NCBI RefSeq assembly: GCF_012910955.1
Contig: NZ_WTVQ01000042.1
Span: 1-42,647 of the forward strand
Direction of reading: 5' to 3'
DNA: 42,647 nucleotides
DNA from: Aromatoleum diolicum
GTDB lineage: Bacteria > Pseudomonadota > Gammaproteobacteria > Burkholderiales > Rhodocyclaceae
Part shown: positions 15,380-23,613 of the stretch, piece by piece
How the letters are laid out: each line of letters opens with the position of its first letter
Numbering within the stretch: the first letter of the stretch is position 1
Program-made: the position numbers and the translations under genes
Notes under the pieces: generated by a model
Told to the model about the DNA's origin: nothing
Databases searched by the model: none
Seen by the model: the letters and a program-made list of their open reading frames with translations, nothing else

Positions 15380-17517
15380 GCCGCGGCGTCATCGAGGCCT
15401 GGTTGCGGCCACCGATCGAGATCTGGAGCGCGGCGACTTCCGCTTCGTGCGGACTCGTTGCCTTGGTCGCGCCGTGGGTGCTGATGATGCCGCCCAACCT
15501 TGGGATTGTCGCCGCCCTCCTTGCCTTCGGTTTCGCTGGACTACGCGGAGAGCAGGCCTGGCGCGTATGGCGCTACCAGTATGGGCTCACGCGCTACAAG
15601 ACCACCGCGGTCGCGCCGCACAAGCTGCCCCGCATACCGGGCAAGTTGTACCTGGGCGAAGGCTTTGCATGGGGGCAGCAGCATACCCAACGCCGAATGG
15701 ACGCGGCCCGACCGGAAGCACAGCCGTATCTCGTTCCAGGCGTCTTGATTACCGCAACGCGCATGACCCTGCGGGGCCTGCGGCGCACGCCTCTCAAGCC
15801 CCTCGCCGCAGCACTCACCGCACCGCGCTGGTGGAATCCGCTGGCCGAACCTCCTGATCTTGGCGGCACCCCCATTCTTCACGGCGTCGAGCCGAAGGAA
15901 GTCCACGTTACGTTAGGTCAGAAGCATCGCCCGGGACATCTCCTGTGGCTGGGCACGACGCGCGTCGGCAAGACGCGCGGCATGGAGCTCCTGGTCACGC
16001 AGGACATTCGCGACCGGAAAGTGGTAATCGTCATTGATCCCAAGGGCGATGCGGAACTCATGTTGCGCGTCTATGCAGAAGCGGCCCGTGCCGGCCGGAT
16101 GGATCATCTCTACCTCTTCCACCTGGGCTACCCGGACATTTCCGCGCGCTACAACGGCATCGGCAACTTCGCCCGTATCACGGAAGTCGCCAACCGCACC
16201 ACCAATCCTCTGCCTTCGAGCGGGAACTCCGCGGCCTTCAAGGAGTTCGCGTGGCGATTCACCAACCTCGTCGCTCAGGCCCAGGTCGCACTGGGGCAGG
16301 TGCCGACCTACGACCTGCTGCTGCGCGACATCACGGACATCGAACCGCTCTTCCTCCGATACGCCACCCACATTCTCAGAATGCAGGGTCCGGAGGACTG
16401 GGAACTGCAACTCGAAAAGGTCCAGACCCAAATCGAGAAGCGTCAGATCACTGTTCCACGTGCTCTGCAGGATCGCAGCCAACATCTGGTGGCGCTCGTA
16501 CATGTGCTGAAGGACCTGCAGTTGCCCGATGCCGTGTTGCAGGGTCTGGCGACTGCGGTGCGCTACGAACGCAGCTTCTTCGAGAAGATCGTCGCCTCGC
16601 TCGGGCCGTTCCTTGAGAAGCTCACCACCGGTCCCGTCGGCAAGCTGATTTCGCCTGACTATTTTGATCCGGCCGACACCCGCCCCATCTTCGACTGGAT
16701 GCAGATCATCCGCCAGGGCGGCATCGTGTACGTGGGACTCGACGCCCTCTCCGATGCCACAGTCGCCGCAGCGGTGGGCAATTCCATGCTGGCCGATCTC
16801 GTCAGCGTAGGCGGCAAGCTCTACAAGACGGGCCTCGACCCCCATCATCCCGAGGGCAAGATCGTGCTGCCCGAAGTGGCCTGCCACTTTGACGAGGTCA
16901 ACGAAATCGCGGGGCCGGAGTTCGTCCCGATGGTCAACAAGCTGGGCGGATCCGGTTTCAGCATCACGGCCTACACCCAGACCATTCCGGACATCGAAGC
17001 CAAACTCGGCGACGCGGCAAAAGCCCGCCAGGTCCTGGGCAACTTCAACAACATCATCATGCTGCGGGTCAAGGACCCGGGCACGGCAGAGTTCTTCTGC
17101 AGCCAGCTACCCGAGGTCGACGTCCAACATCTGATGGTTGTGACGGGTGTGAGCGACACCGACGGGTCCACGGCGACGGACTTCACCTCGCGTAACGAGG
17201 ATCGCCTATCCACCCAGCGGGTTCCGATGGTGTCGCCGTCCGACATCATGGCACTCCCGCAGGGGCAGGCCTTCGCGCTGCTCGAGGGCAACCGCCTATT
17301 CAAGCTCCGTTTCCCGCTTCCCGACCCCACAAACGATCGCTTTGTCCCGCCGTCCCTGCAGGACGTCGCGAACCAGATGCGAGCGAAATACCGTACGTCA
17401 GAACACTGGTCCGCCCAGACCGACTGGCTGAAGGACATGCCCGTCGGGCTCGTCGCGCCGCTCGGTTTCACCGTGGGCGACTCGGCAGGAAATGACGATG
17501 GGGAGGCTGCAGCATGA
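15376..17517 (+). CDS. traD: Type IV coupling protein TraD
   Basis: A 713-residue T4SS coupling ATPase. Two membrane segments lie near the N-terminus (about residues 22-65). The Walker A motif is GTTRVGKT at residues 193-200, and Walker B with the acidic pair is CHFDEVNE from residue 503. Between them are VIVIDPKGDAELMLRVY and the ICE-type insert DLLLRDITDIEPLFLRYATHIL. The arginine-finger region is SGFSITAYTQTIPDIEAKLGD. It links the relaxosome to the secretion channel and pumps the DNA. It starts in an ATGA overlap and overlaps the next gene by 4 bases. Length and motifs are intact. Confidence 0.93.
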   Translation: MSRGVIEAWLRPPIEIWSAATSASCGLVALVAPWVLMMPPNLGIVAALLAFGFAGLRGEQAWRVWRYQYGLTRYKTTAVAPHKLPRIPGKLYLGEGFAWGQQHTQRRMDAARPEAQPYLVPGVLITATRMTLRGLRRTPLKPLAAALTAPRWWNPLAEPPDLGGTPILHGVEPKEVHVTLGQKHRPGHLLWLGTTRVGKTRGMELLVTQDIRDRKVVIVIDPKGDAELMLRVYAEAARAGRMDHLYLFHLGYPDISARYNGIGNFARITEVANRTTNPLPSSGNSAAFKEFAWRFTNLVAQAQVALGQVPTYDLLLRDITDIEPLFLRYATHILRMQGPEDWELQLEKVQTQIEKRQITVPRALQDRSQHLVALVHVLKDLQLPDAVLQGLATAVRYERSFFEKIVASLGPFLEKLTTGPVGKLISPDYFDPADTRPIFDWMQIIRQGGIVYVGLDALSDATVAAAVGNSMLADLVSVGGKLYKTGLDPHHPEGKIVLPEVACHFDEVNEIAGPEFVPMVNKLGGSGFSITAYTQTIPDIEAKLGDAAKARQVLGNFNNIIMLRVKDPGTAEFFCSQLPEVDVQHLMVVTGVSDTDGSTATDFTSRNEDRLSTQRVPMVSPSDIMALPQGQAFALLEGNRLFKLRFPLPDPTNDRFVPPSLQDVANQMRAKYRTSEHWSAQTDWLKDMPVGLVAPLGFTVGDSAGNDDGEAAA

Positions 17518-18287
17518 GTGCCACTGCGTCATCGACCTCGTCACCTCGCTCGTCCACAGCACCGGCCTCCTCCGCGCCGCGTGACGTGCGTTCGCGAGGA
17601 CCGCTCAGCAGTTGCGCGGACTTGATCGTGGGGCTGCTCTTCGCAACCTTTACCTCCTGGGTGTTCGGCACCGCGCTGACAATCGCCGGCGACTATACGT
17701 TCTGGAAAGGCGAAGGGATCAGCCGTGCGCGGGGAGCCGTCGCGGAAGACTTCGACTACATCCACGGTTTTCCGCGATCCCTCATGGTCGAGGACACCGT
17801 GGTTTTCGCCCGCGATCTTGCCGAGCTCGTTACGCGGCCCTACGTGTGGCTTCATGCCCCGCTTTTCATTGCCCACGCGAATGCGATCGATCCCGGTGCG
17901 GAGAGCAAACCTCAAGCACGGACTGCCCGGCGCATCGTCAGAGAAGCCGGCCGCTGGGTCGAGATTTCGCTCTATGTCGCGCAGGACACCGTGATCAGAA
18001 TGGCCGTCGCCTTCTACGCGCTGCCGGCATTCGCGATGGCCATCCTCCTTGGCCTCATCGATGGCCTGGTGCGTCGCGATCTGCGCAAGTGGTCCGGCGG
18101 GCGCGAATCTTCCTTCGTCTATCACCACAGCAAGCGCTTCGCCTGGTGGTTCCTGACCGCCGGATTCACGGCCTACCTGGCGTGGCCGTTCGGGGGGTTC
18201 AACCCGGCTTATCTCGTGCTGATCTTTGCGATTCTCGTCGCCGCCTCCGTCTCCACCACCGCGTCCACCTTCAAGAAGTACCTGTGA
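17514..18287 (+). CDS. ICE membrane protein, PFL_4697 family (TIGR03747)
   Basis: A 257-residue membrane protein with four hydrophobic segments: about 36-58, 163-186, 210-226 and 232-250. The family-typical parts are EDFDYIHGFPRSLMVEDTV, VYVWLHAP-like and SLYVAQDTVIRMAVAFYALPAFAMAILLGLIDGLVRRDLRKWSGGRESSFVYHHSKRF. It always follows traD in PFGI-1-class elements and probably belongs to the inner-membrane platform near the coupling protein. The first 30 residues are Ser/Thr/Ala-rich and variable. The biochemical role is not known. Confidence 0.87.
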   Translation: MSATASSTSSPRSSTAPASSAPRDVRSRGPLSSCADLIVGLLFATFTSWVFGTALTIAGDYTFWKGEGISRARGAVAEDFDYIHGFPRSLMVEDTVVFARDLAELVTRPYVWLHAPLFIAHANAIDPGAESKPQARTARRIVREAGRWVEISLYVAQDTVIRMAVAFYALPAFAMAILLGLIDGLVRRDLRKWSGGRESSFVYHHSKRFAWWFLTAGFTAYLAWPFGGFNPAYLVLIFAILVAASVSTTASTFKKYL

Positions 18288-18299
18288 AGGAGTCTCGTC

Positions 18300-18608
18300 A
18301 TGCCCCGATTTTTACGCCCACTGTTCCTCTCTTCGCTGTCCGTTGCTGCCGCGTTCGCCGTCATGCCGGTGCATGCAGACGAGGATTCCGAGCGCGAAAA
18401 CCTCGCGCGCCTGGAACATGAAATCGCGCTCCTTGGCGAGGAGGTGCGCGCCGCGAAGGCGCACGCCCCGACGCTCGCCAGGGTGCGCTTCCAGTACGAC
18501 GATCTCGCCCGCGATCTGGATCTGATCCGTCTCGGGATCAGAGAGCATCTCAACGCGCCTCGACAGCCGCGACCAATCGAACCGCTCAAGGGCGACTACC
18601 GCCGCTGA
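18300..18608 (+). CDS. RAQPRD-family ICE protein
   Basis: A 102-residue periplasmic protein with a signal peptide ending in VHA (about residue 26). A charged helix (EDSERENLARLEHEIALLGEEVRAAKAHA) is followed by the family mark FQYDDLARDLDLIRLGIREHLNAPRQPRP. The usual RAQPRD word is degenerate here (PRQPRP). This family (TIGR01690) is a reliable marker of MPF_G elements. The end PIEPLKGDYRR is also typical. It has a ribosome site GAAGGAG upstream of the ATG. Confidence 0.87.
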   Translation: MPRFLRPLFLSSLSVAAAFAVMPVHADEDSERENLARLEHEIALLGEEVRAAKAHAPTLARVRFQYDDLARDLDLIRLGIREHLNAPRQPRPIEPLKGDYRR

Positions 18609-18619
18609 CGGGACCGGTC

Positions 18620-18850
18620 ATGACTTCGGAACAAATGCAGGCGTTCTCGAACTCGGCGGGGGTTTCTCCGGGCGACATCGCCATCGTCGTTGCGATGCTC
18701 GTCGTCGCCGTCGGCGTGCTCTGGGCCGCGGACATGGTTCGCCGGCTGGGCATCGAGGGGCTTCACGACTCTCGCCGTCTACCCATGCTGTTCTTCTACA
18801 AGCTGCGGGTACTGATCATCGTCTTGCTGCTGATCTATTTGCTGACCTAG
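18620..18850 (+). CDS. Small membrane protein, TIGR03758/DUF3262 family
   Basis: A 76-residue protein with a short amphipathic start (SEQMQAFSNSAGVSPGDI) and two membrane helices (about 20-41 and 58-75, ending LIIVLLLIYLLT), joined by a loop with RRLGIEGLHDSRR. It matches TIGR03758 (PFL_4701/DUF3262). Its size and topology recall VirB2/VirB3-type subunits, so it may be a pilin or inner-membrane platform piece. A similar module appears at the C-terminus of the protein encoded at 34021-34962. Confidence 0.85.
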   Translation: MTSEQMQAFSNSAGVSPGDIAIVVAMLVVAVGVLWAADMVRRLGIEGLHDSRRLPMLFFYKLRVLIIVLLLIYLLT

Positions 18851-18932
18851 ATCGCGGCCAGTCCGGCAGGCAAGGCCGCAGGTCTGCTGGTTTTTCCAAG
18901 GCGCGGCGCCTCTTCAACCTCCGGAGGGAATC
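18851..18932 (+). terminator. Structured spacer before the pilin-like gene
   Basis: GCGGCC (18854-18859) pairs with GGCCGC (18874-18879), followed by GCAG-CTGC and a run of five T at 18891-18895. This is the largest gap among the core transfer genes. It may act as an attenuator or RNA-processing site before the strong ribosome site GGAGGGAATC at 18920-18932. Confidence 0.4.
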
Positions 18933-19367
18933 ATGAAACGTCTCACCTACCATTCGGGCGCGCTGAGCCGAACGATCCATCGCGCGGCCAGCGCTTTGGC
19001 ACTTCAGTGGCGCTCGCCCACGACGATCCCTCGCGCCACGCCGCTCATGGTTGCGATCCTCGCTGCCGTATTCGTCGTCGAACCGGCTCTGGCCGAACTG
19101 CCGACGGCGGTGCAGGCGGGCAGCGCCGCCTCGGGCGATTACATCGAAATCGGCAAGCAGTATTTCAAGAACGGGCTGATCGTCCTCGGCCTGATCATCG
19201 CGACACTTGGCTTCATCGCGGTCGCTGCGGGAGGCATTGCGAAGTTCAATGAGTACCGTATTGGACGGGCGGAACTCGGTGACCTTGGCGTCCTCGCCGT
19301 CGTGGGGGCGGTGGTGCTGGTTCTCATGGTGTATCTCCTCAACGAAGCAGCGACCATCATCGACTAG
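18933..19367 (+). CDS. Pilin-like ICE protein (TIGR03745)
   Basis: A 144-residue protein with a long signal region: a basic 36-residue start, then a hydrophobic core (MVAILAAVFVVEPALAE, cleavage near residue 54). The mature part of ~90 residues has two hydrophobic helices around a conserved FNEYRIGRAELGDLG loop. Layout, size and the two helices resemble VirB2/TrbC pilins, so it is the best pilin candidate. It matches TIGR03745. The ribosome site GGAGGGAATC is the strongest in the operon, consistent with a highly expressed subunit. The N-terminal extension before the hydrophobic core is long for a signal peptide; an internal ATG at 19047 would give an ordinary one. Confidence 0.82.
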   Translation: MKRLTYHSGALSRTIHRAASALALQWRSPTTIPRATPLMVAILAAVFVVEPALAELPTAVQAGSAASGDYIEIGKQYFKNGLIVLGLIIATLGFIAVAAGGIAKFNEYRIGRAELGDLGVLAVVGAVVLVLMVYLLNEAATIID

Positions 19368-19375
19368 GGGCTGTC

Positions 19376-19810
19376 ATGGAATCCGCGAGCCCCATGGCCC
19401 CTCAAGACGTGCCCTCAGGGCCGAACACCGCGCCTCTGCCGGATCGAGTGAACGCGGAACCCCCGATCATCAAGGGGCTTTCGTCCACCGAATCGAAGTG
19501 GGCCATCGGGCTGGCCGTCCTTGTCTGGTTTCCGGTCGGCAGCCTGGTTGGGCTTGCCGTCCATCAGCTGCCGGTGGCCGTGCTCATCATCGCCACCGGT
19601 CCCATCGCAACCGTCTGGCTTGCGGCGGGCCAGATGGCAAAGCTCAAACGCAATCGGCCGGATCACTACTACCTGCATCTGCTCCTGCATTGGGCAGCCT
19701 CCGTGCATCTCATCCGATCCGGGTTTGTCACCCATTCGGGCGCCTGGGACATCGGCCGCACGCTCCTTCCGGCGCGCGCGCCGCGGTCGTCCCGCCCACG
19801 CACTCGTTGA
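19376..19810 (+). CDS. ICE membrane protein (TIGR03750, TraL/VirB3-like)
   Basis: A 144-residue protein. A Pro-rich cytoplasmic start leads to GLSSTESKWAIGLAVLVWFPVGSLVGLAVHQLP (helix one) and VLIIATGPIATVWLAAGQMAKLKRNRPDHYYLHLLLHW (helix two), then a basic end. This matches the PFL_4703-type/TIGR03750 family; topology and place recall TraL/VirB3, which joins the VirB4 ATPase to the membrane. It lies 8 bases after the pilin-like gene and 13 before the next. Confidence 0.82.
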   Translation: MESASPMAPQDVPSGPNTAPLPDRVNAEPPIIKGLSSTESKWAIGLAVLVWFPVGSLVGLAVHQLPVAVLIIATGPIATVWLAAGQMAKLKRNRPDHYYLHLLLHWAASVHLIRSGFVTHSGAWDIGRTLLPARAPRSSRPRTR

Positions 19811-19823
19811 GTCCGGAGAGCCC

Positions 19824-20588
19824 ATGTCGCCCTTCACGAACAACCTCGCCAACGCGCAGGCAACCATACGTCGGCAATCCTGGTTCATCGCAGGACTGCT
19901 CGTCCTGTTGCTGATTGCCATGGTGAGCTGGCGCACGACGCAGACGCATCTCACCGCGCATATCCCACCCGACCTTTCCCGGGGCGGCGCGATTCAGCTG
20001 GGGCGCACCTCGGAGGTGCCGGCACCGAACGTCTACGCTTTTGGCTTCTACATTTGGCATCAGGTCAATCGATGGGCGAAGGACGGCTCAAAGGACTATG
20101 CGGCCCAGATCTACGCCCTGCAGAATTACCTGACGCCGTCGTGCCGTGAGCAGCTGCTGCAGGACATGCGGGTCAAGGCAGGCGACGCCGAGCTGATCCA
20201 GCGCACCCGCGCGCTAATGGAGATTCCGGGCTACGGATACACCGCGAACCGCGTCTCCGAGCATGGAAACGGCGGCTGGACCGTTCTCGTTGACGCGCAA
20301 CTGGTGGAAACCTCGCGCGGAATGCCGGTCAAGGACGCGTTCATCCGCTACCCCCTGCATGTCGTGCGCTACGACATCGACCGGGAGAAAAATCCGTGGG
20401 GGCTCGCCTTGAACTGTTTCGCGGGGCGCCATCCGGAGAGGATCGATCCGAAAGCGCTGGAAGCGGCCGCCAGTCCAACCTCGCCCCCTGCTCCGCCCCT
20501 GCCCAGGACCATCGCCCCGGAGCAACCCGCCCAGCCCGGAGCCGGGAGCCTCCCACCGCTGGTGGCACCTGCCCAAGCAAAGGAATGA
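19824..20588 (+). CDS. VirB8/TraE-like ICE protein (TIGR03746)
   Basis: A 254-residue bitopic protein: a short cytoplasmic N-terminus, one membrane helix (about 19-36, SWFIAGLLVLLLIAMVSW) and a periplasmic domain. The core reads NVYAFGFYIWHQVNRWAKDGSKDYAAQIYALQNYLTPSCREQLLQDM and VKDAFIRYPLHVVRYDIDREKNPWGLALNCF. It matches TIGR03746, the TraE/VirB8-like scaffold of MPF_G systems. The last 40 residues are Pro/Ala-rich. The stop overlaps the next ATG (ATGA). Confidence 0.85.
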   Translation: MSPFTNNLANAQATIRRQSWFIAGLLVLLLIAMVSWRTTQTHLTAHIPPDLSRGGAIQLGRTSEVPAPNVYAFGFYIWHQVNRWAKDGSKDYAAQIYALQNYLTPSCREQLLQDMRVKAGDAELIQRTRALMEIPGYGYTANRVSEHGNGGWTVLVDAQLVETSRGMPVKDAFIRYPLHVVRYDIDREKNPWGLALNCFAGRHPERIDPKALEAAASPTSPPAPPLPRTIAPEQPAQPGAGSLPPLVAPAQAKE

Positions 20589-21640
20589 GCGCCATGCCGT
20601 CAGTACAACGCGCTTCTCTGGTTTTCGGCGTATGCGCGACTGCGATGCTGCCAGTATTCGCACAACAGGCGCCAACGGCGCCCGCCCTCTCTATGCCACA
20701 GGTAATCCCGCCGGTAGCCCCCATCGTGGGACCGCAGATGACCCTTGGCGGCGTGCCGCTTGACCTCGGCGCCTTGCCCCAAGCTGCGTCGCGCCCAGCA
20801 ACGCCCCCGGCAGACCCCGGTAGACGCACGACGGCTCCCGCCGAAACGGACGGTGACCAACCGCCTACCTTAGCCAAACCCGCAAACCGCGTTGCCGCCC
20901 CGACGTCAGCTGGCCGCCATACCGAGCATGTCCTGTTCGACCGTCTTCCCGTCCAGATCCTTCTTGTGCCGGGACGGGAGCGTCTGGTGCGGTTCCCATT
21001 TGTGCCGCTGATCGGCGTGCCACCGTCCCTCCAGGGCCTCCTCGAGGTGCAGATCATCGAGGACACCGCTTACCTGACCGCCCACAGTCCAGTCCCTCGA
21101 ACTCGACTGGTCGCCCATGCGATCGAAGGAGGCACGAAGCTACCCCTCGACGTCGAAGCGATCGACGGCAAGGACGTGAGGCCGATTCTTCAGGTTCATC
21201 TGCCGAACGAGGCCTCCGCCGACGATGACGATGCAGCGGCAAGCGCGGCGCGCGGCAACCCCGAACCCGCAGTGGGCATGATTCAGCTTACCCGCTATGC
21301 GGCCCACGTCCTCTACGCCCCGAGCCGTCTGATTCCCGCGCTCCCAGGCGTGCGTCAGGAGCCGGTTGACCGCAAGCCCGTGGAGGGCCTGTACCGTGGC
21401 GGCGAGGTTGAGACCGCGCCCTTGGGCGCGTGGTCCAGTGGCGCCCTCCATGTGACGGCAGTCCGCTTCACGAACCGCTCCACGCATCCAATCGAACTGG
21501 ACATGGAACGTCTGCGCGGCCGCTGGATTGCCGCCACCCCACAGCATTGGCGGCTGTTGCCAAAAGGGTCCGAGGCGGACACCACGGCGGTGTACCTCAT
21601 CTCCGACCGGCCGTACGCCACCGTGGCCCTGTGGCGATAG
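20585..21640 (+). CDS. VirB9/TraK-like ICE protein (TIGR03749)
   Basis: A 351-residue exported protein. The signal peptide ends near FAQQ (about residue 24). A ~90-residue Pro/Ala-rich linker follows. The β-rich body begins HTEHVLFDRLPVQILLVPGRERLVRFPFVPLIGVP and ends VTAVRFTNRSTHPIELDMERLRGRWIAATPQHWRLLPKGSEADTTAVYLISDRPYATVALW. It belongs to TIGR03749 and should occupy the VirB9/TraK place in the outer-membrane core. The start at 20585 overlaps the previous stop; an ATG at 20594 is also possible. Confidence 0.85.
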   Translation: MSAMPSVQRASLVFGVCATAMLPVFAQQAPTAPALSMPQVIPPVAPIVGPQMTLGGVPLDLGALPQAASRPATPPADPGRRTTAPAETDGDQPPTLAKPANRVAAPTSAGRHTEHVLFDRLPVQILLVPGRERLVRFPFVPLIGVPPSLQGLLEVQIIEDTAYLTAHSPVPRTRLVAHAIEGGTKLPLDVEAIDGKDVRPILQVHLPNEASADDDDAAASAARGNPEPAVGMIQLTRYAAHVLYAPSRLIPALPGVRQEPVDRKPVEGLYRGGEVETAPLGAWSSGALHVTAVRFTNRSTHPIELDMERLRGRWIAATPQHWRLLPKGSEADTTAVYLISDRPYATVALWR

Positions 21641-21649
21641 GACGCCGCC

Positions 21650-23122
21650 ATGCAGATCGCCCAGAACAAGCTCGTTCCCGTATTGACCGCGGTTGCCCTG
21701 AGCGTGACGGGTTTCATCCTCTACAAGCAAGGTCGGGATCCGGGCGTACCGGCCGGGCCGCCAATGGCCACTGTGCCCGAGGCGCCACTGCCGCCCACGC
21801 AAAAAGGGGCGGATGCCGACACGCCGCAGGAAACGTTGAACACGGTCGTGGCGGCGTACAGCAAGCTGAACGAGCAAACACAGGCGCTCGTCGACGAGAA
21901 CCGGCGACTCAGGGACGACAACGCGCGCAAACAACGCAGCGAGGACCGTATTCGTGAGCAGCTCCACCGGGAACTGCGCTCCGAACTCCTCACCGAGATG
22001 GAAGGCATGAAAGCGCGCGAGCCGTCCGGAAGCAAACCGCCCTCGTCAGGGCTGCTCAATTCGCCGCTGCTTGGCAATCTTCCTGCCGGTTTCGGCTTCG
22101 AGCATGCCGGTTCTGGATCCGGCGCTAACTCCGCGAATGCTTCAACCACCGCCATCGCGTCGGCATCTGCGACCCGCGTCCTGCCGCTGGGCTATCAGAT
22201 CGGCAAGGGGACTGACGGCAAGGAAGGCGTCGTGCGCGAGCTGCCTCTTGCTGGGCCTACTGCCGCGCGTGCGCAAGCCGCCCCTGCGAAGCCGAAGAAG
22301 GCCGGTCCGGTCGTCACGCCCTTCTACACCGTCCCGGAAAACGCCACGCTGACCGGCGTCATCAACATGACGGCCATCGTCGGTCGGGTTCCCGTCGACG
22401 GCAAGGTCACCGACCCGATGCAGTTCAAGCTGCTGTTGGGTTCCGAGAACCTGGCTGCGAATGGGCACTACCTCCCACGCAACCTGAGTGGCGTGATGGT
22501 CTCCGGTATCGCGATCGGCGACATGACACTCTCGTGCGCCGAGGGGCTCATCCAGTCGCTGACGTTCGTCTTCAACGACGGCAACATTCACACGGTGAGC
22601 CGGCGCAACAACGGCACGACGCCTCTCTTCGGTGCGACTGGGGGCACGAGCGGCAACATGCCATCGCTGGCCGCCGCACCCAAGCTGGGCTGGATATCGG
22701 ACCGCTACGGCAATCCCTGCATTCCGGGCGAGTTCGTCACCAACGCTCCGGCGCACCTCACGGACGCAGTGGGGCTCAGAACCCTTTCGATTGCTGCCGC
22801 GGCTGCCGCGGCAGCCCAAACAACCCAGACGGATAACGTCTTCGGCACCACCACCAGCCGGGTAAGCGGCGATCGCGGCACCTACATTCTCGGTCGGTCC
22901 CTCAGCGGCGGCGTCGATGAAGTCACGAGCTGGATCATGCGCCGCCTCAACAACTCTTTCGACGCCGTAGTGGTGCCCGCCGGCGGCGAAGTCGTTGTGC
23001 ACATCGACACCGAGATCCCCATCGACAAGTCGTCCGACGCCCGCAAGCTCGACTACGGCAGGATCGACGACGCCTCGACCACGCACGCCGACATGCGAGG
23101 TAAATACTATGGACTGGACTGA
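21650..23122 (+). CDS. VirB10/TraB-like ICE protein (TIGR03752)
   Basis: A 490-residue protein with one membrane helix near the N-terminus (about 9-25), a coiled coil (about 60-125, with KLNEQTQALVDENRRLRDDNARKQRSEDRIREQ) and a periplasmic β-barrel part. The barrel region includes FYTVPENATLTGVINMTAIVGRVPVDGKVTDPMQFKLLLGSENLAANG. It is the TIGR03752 family, the bridge of the core complex. The C-terminal part VVPAGGEVVVHIDTEIPID resembles VirB10 ends. An Ala run at about residue 383-394 is a low-complexity insertion. The end overlaps the lipoprotein gene by 14 bases. Confidence 0.87.
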   Translation: MQIAQNKLVPVLTAVALSVTGFILYKQGRDPGVPAGPPMATVPEAPLPPTQKGADADTPQETLNTVVAAYSKLNEQTQALVDENRRLRDDNARKQRSEDRIREQLHRELRSELLTEMEGMKAREPSGSKPPSSGLLNSPLLGNLPAGFGFEHAGSGSGANSANASTTAIASASATRVLPLGYQIGKGTDGKEGVVRELPLAGPTAARAQAAPAKPKKAGPVVTPFYTVPENATLTGVINMTAIVGRVPVDGKVTDPMQFKLLLGSENLAANGHYLPRNLSGVMVSGIAIGDMTLSCAEGLIQSLTFVFNDGNIHTVSRRNNGTTPLFGATGGTSGNMPSLAAAPKLGWISDRYGNPCIPGEFVTNAPAHLTDAVGLRTLSIAAAAAAAAQTTQTDNVFGTTTSRVSGDRGTYILGRSLSGGVDEVTSWIMRRLNNSFDAVVVPAGGEVVVHIDTEIPIDKSSDARKLDYGRIDDASTTHADMRGKYYGLD

Positions 23123-23597
23123 TGCTGCGCGCGCGGTACGAATAATTCCCGCACCGTTTGCCGTCGTCGCGCTCCTCACCGCCTGCAGTATCGCCGGCCC
23201 GCGAAGTTCGCCCCTTCCGCAGTCGGGACCGACGATGGAGCAGATCTACCGCGAGCGGGCCGGCGAGGCAGATCGCGATCGGGCGCGCGAAGCGCTTCCC
23301 TTGCGACCGTCGTCTGACGTGTCACCGGGGCCGGTGCGCGAAATGGCGATGCGTCAGATTGAGCGCCGCTTCGCCCGCCTCGCGAATCCCGATCTGTTCA
23401 TGGTCGTGTTTCCCCACCTCGCCCAAGGCAAGTACCCCGTCCCCGGTTACGTGACTGCATTCCCGATGTACGAGCGGGTCGAGTACCTCCTCCCCGGTGA
23501 AGCGGACGCGCCGCGGCCGGCGTCACCACCGCTCCAGCCTGCCGCTGCACCGACACTTGGCAAGGCGGCAAGCCCCCAAGCGACCGCACAACCCTGA
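23109..23597 (+). CDS. TraV/VirB7-like lipoprotein (TIGR03751)
   Basis: A 162-residue predicted lipoprotein. The lipobox LTAC is at about residues 23-26. The core reads PTMEQIYRERAGEADRDRAREALPLRP and AMRQIERRFARLANPDLFMVVFPHLAQGKYPVPGYVTAFPMYERVEYLLPGE, typical of TIGR03751. It should anchor the outer-membrane core, as TraV does. The tail is Pro/Ala-rich. It starts inside the end of the VirB10-like gene. Confidence 0.85.
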   Translation: MDWTDAARAVRIIPAPFAVVALLTACSIAGPRSSPLPQSGPTMEQIYRERAGEADRDRAREALPLRPSSDVSPGPVREMAMRQIERRFARLANPDLFMVVFPHLAQGKYPVPGYVTAFPMYERVEYLLPGEADAPRPASPPLQPAAAPTLGKAASPQATAQP

Positions 23598-23613
23598 CTA
23601 CGGATGGACGACC

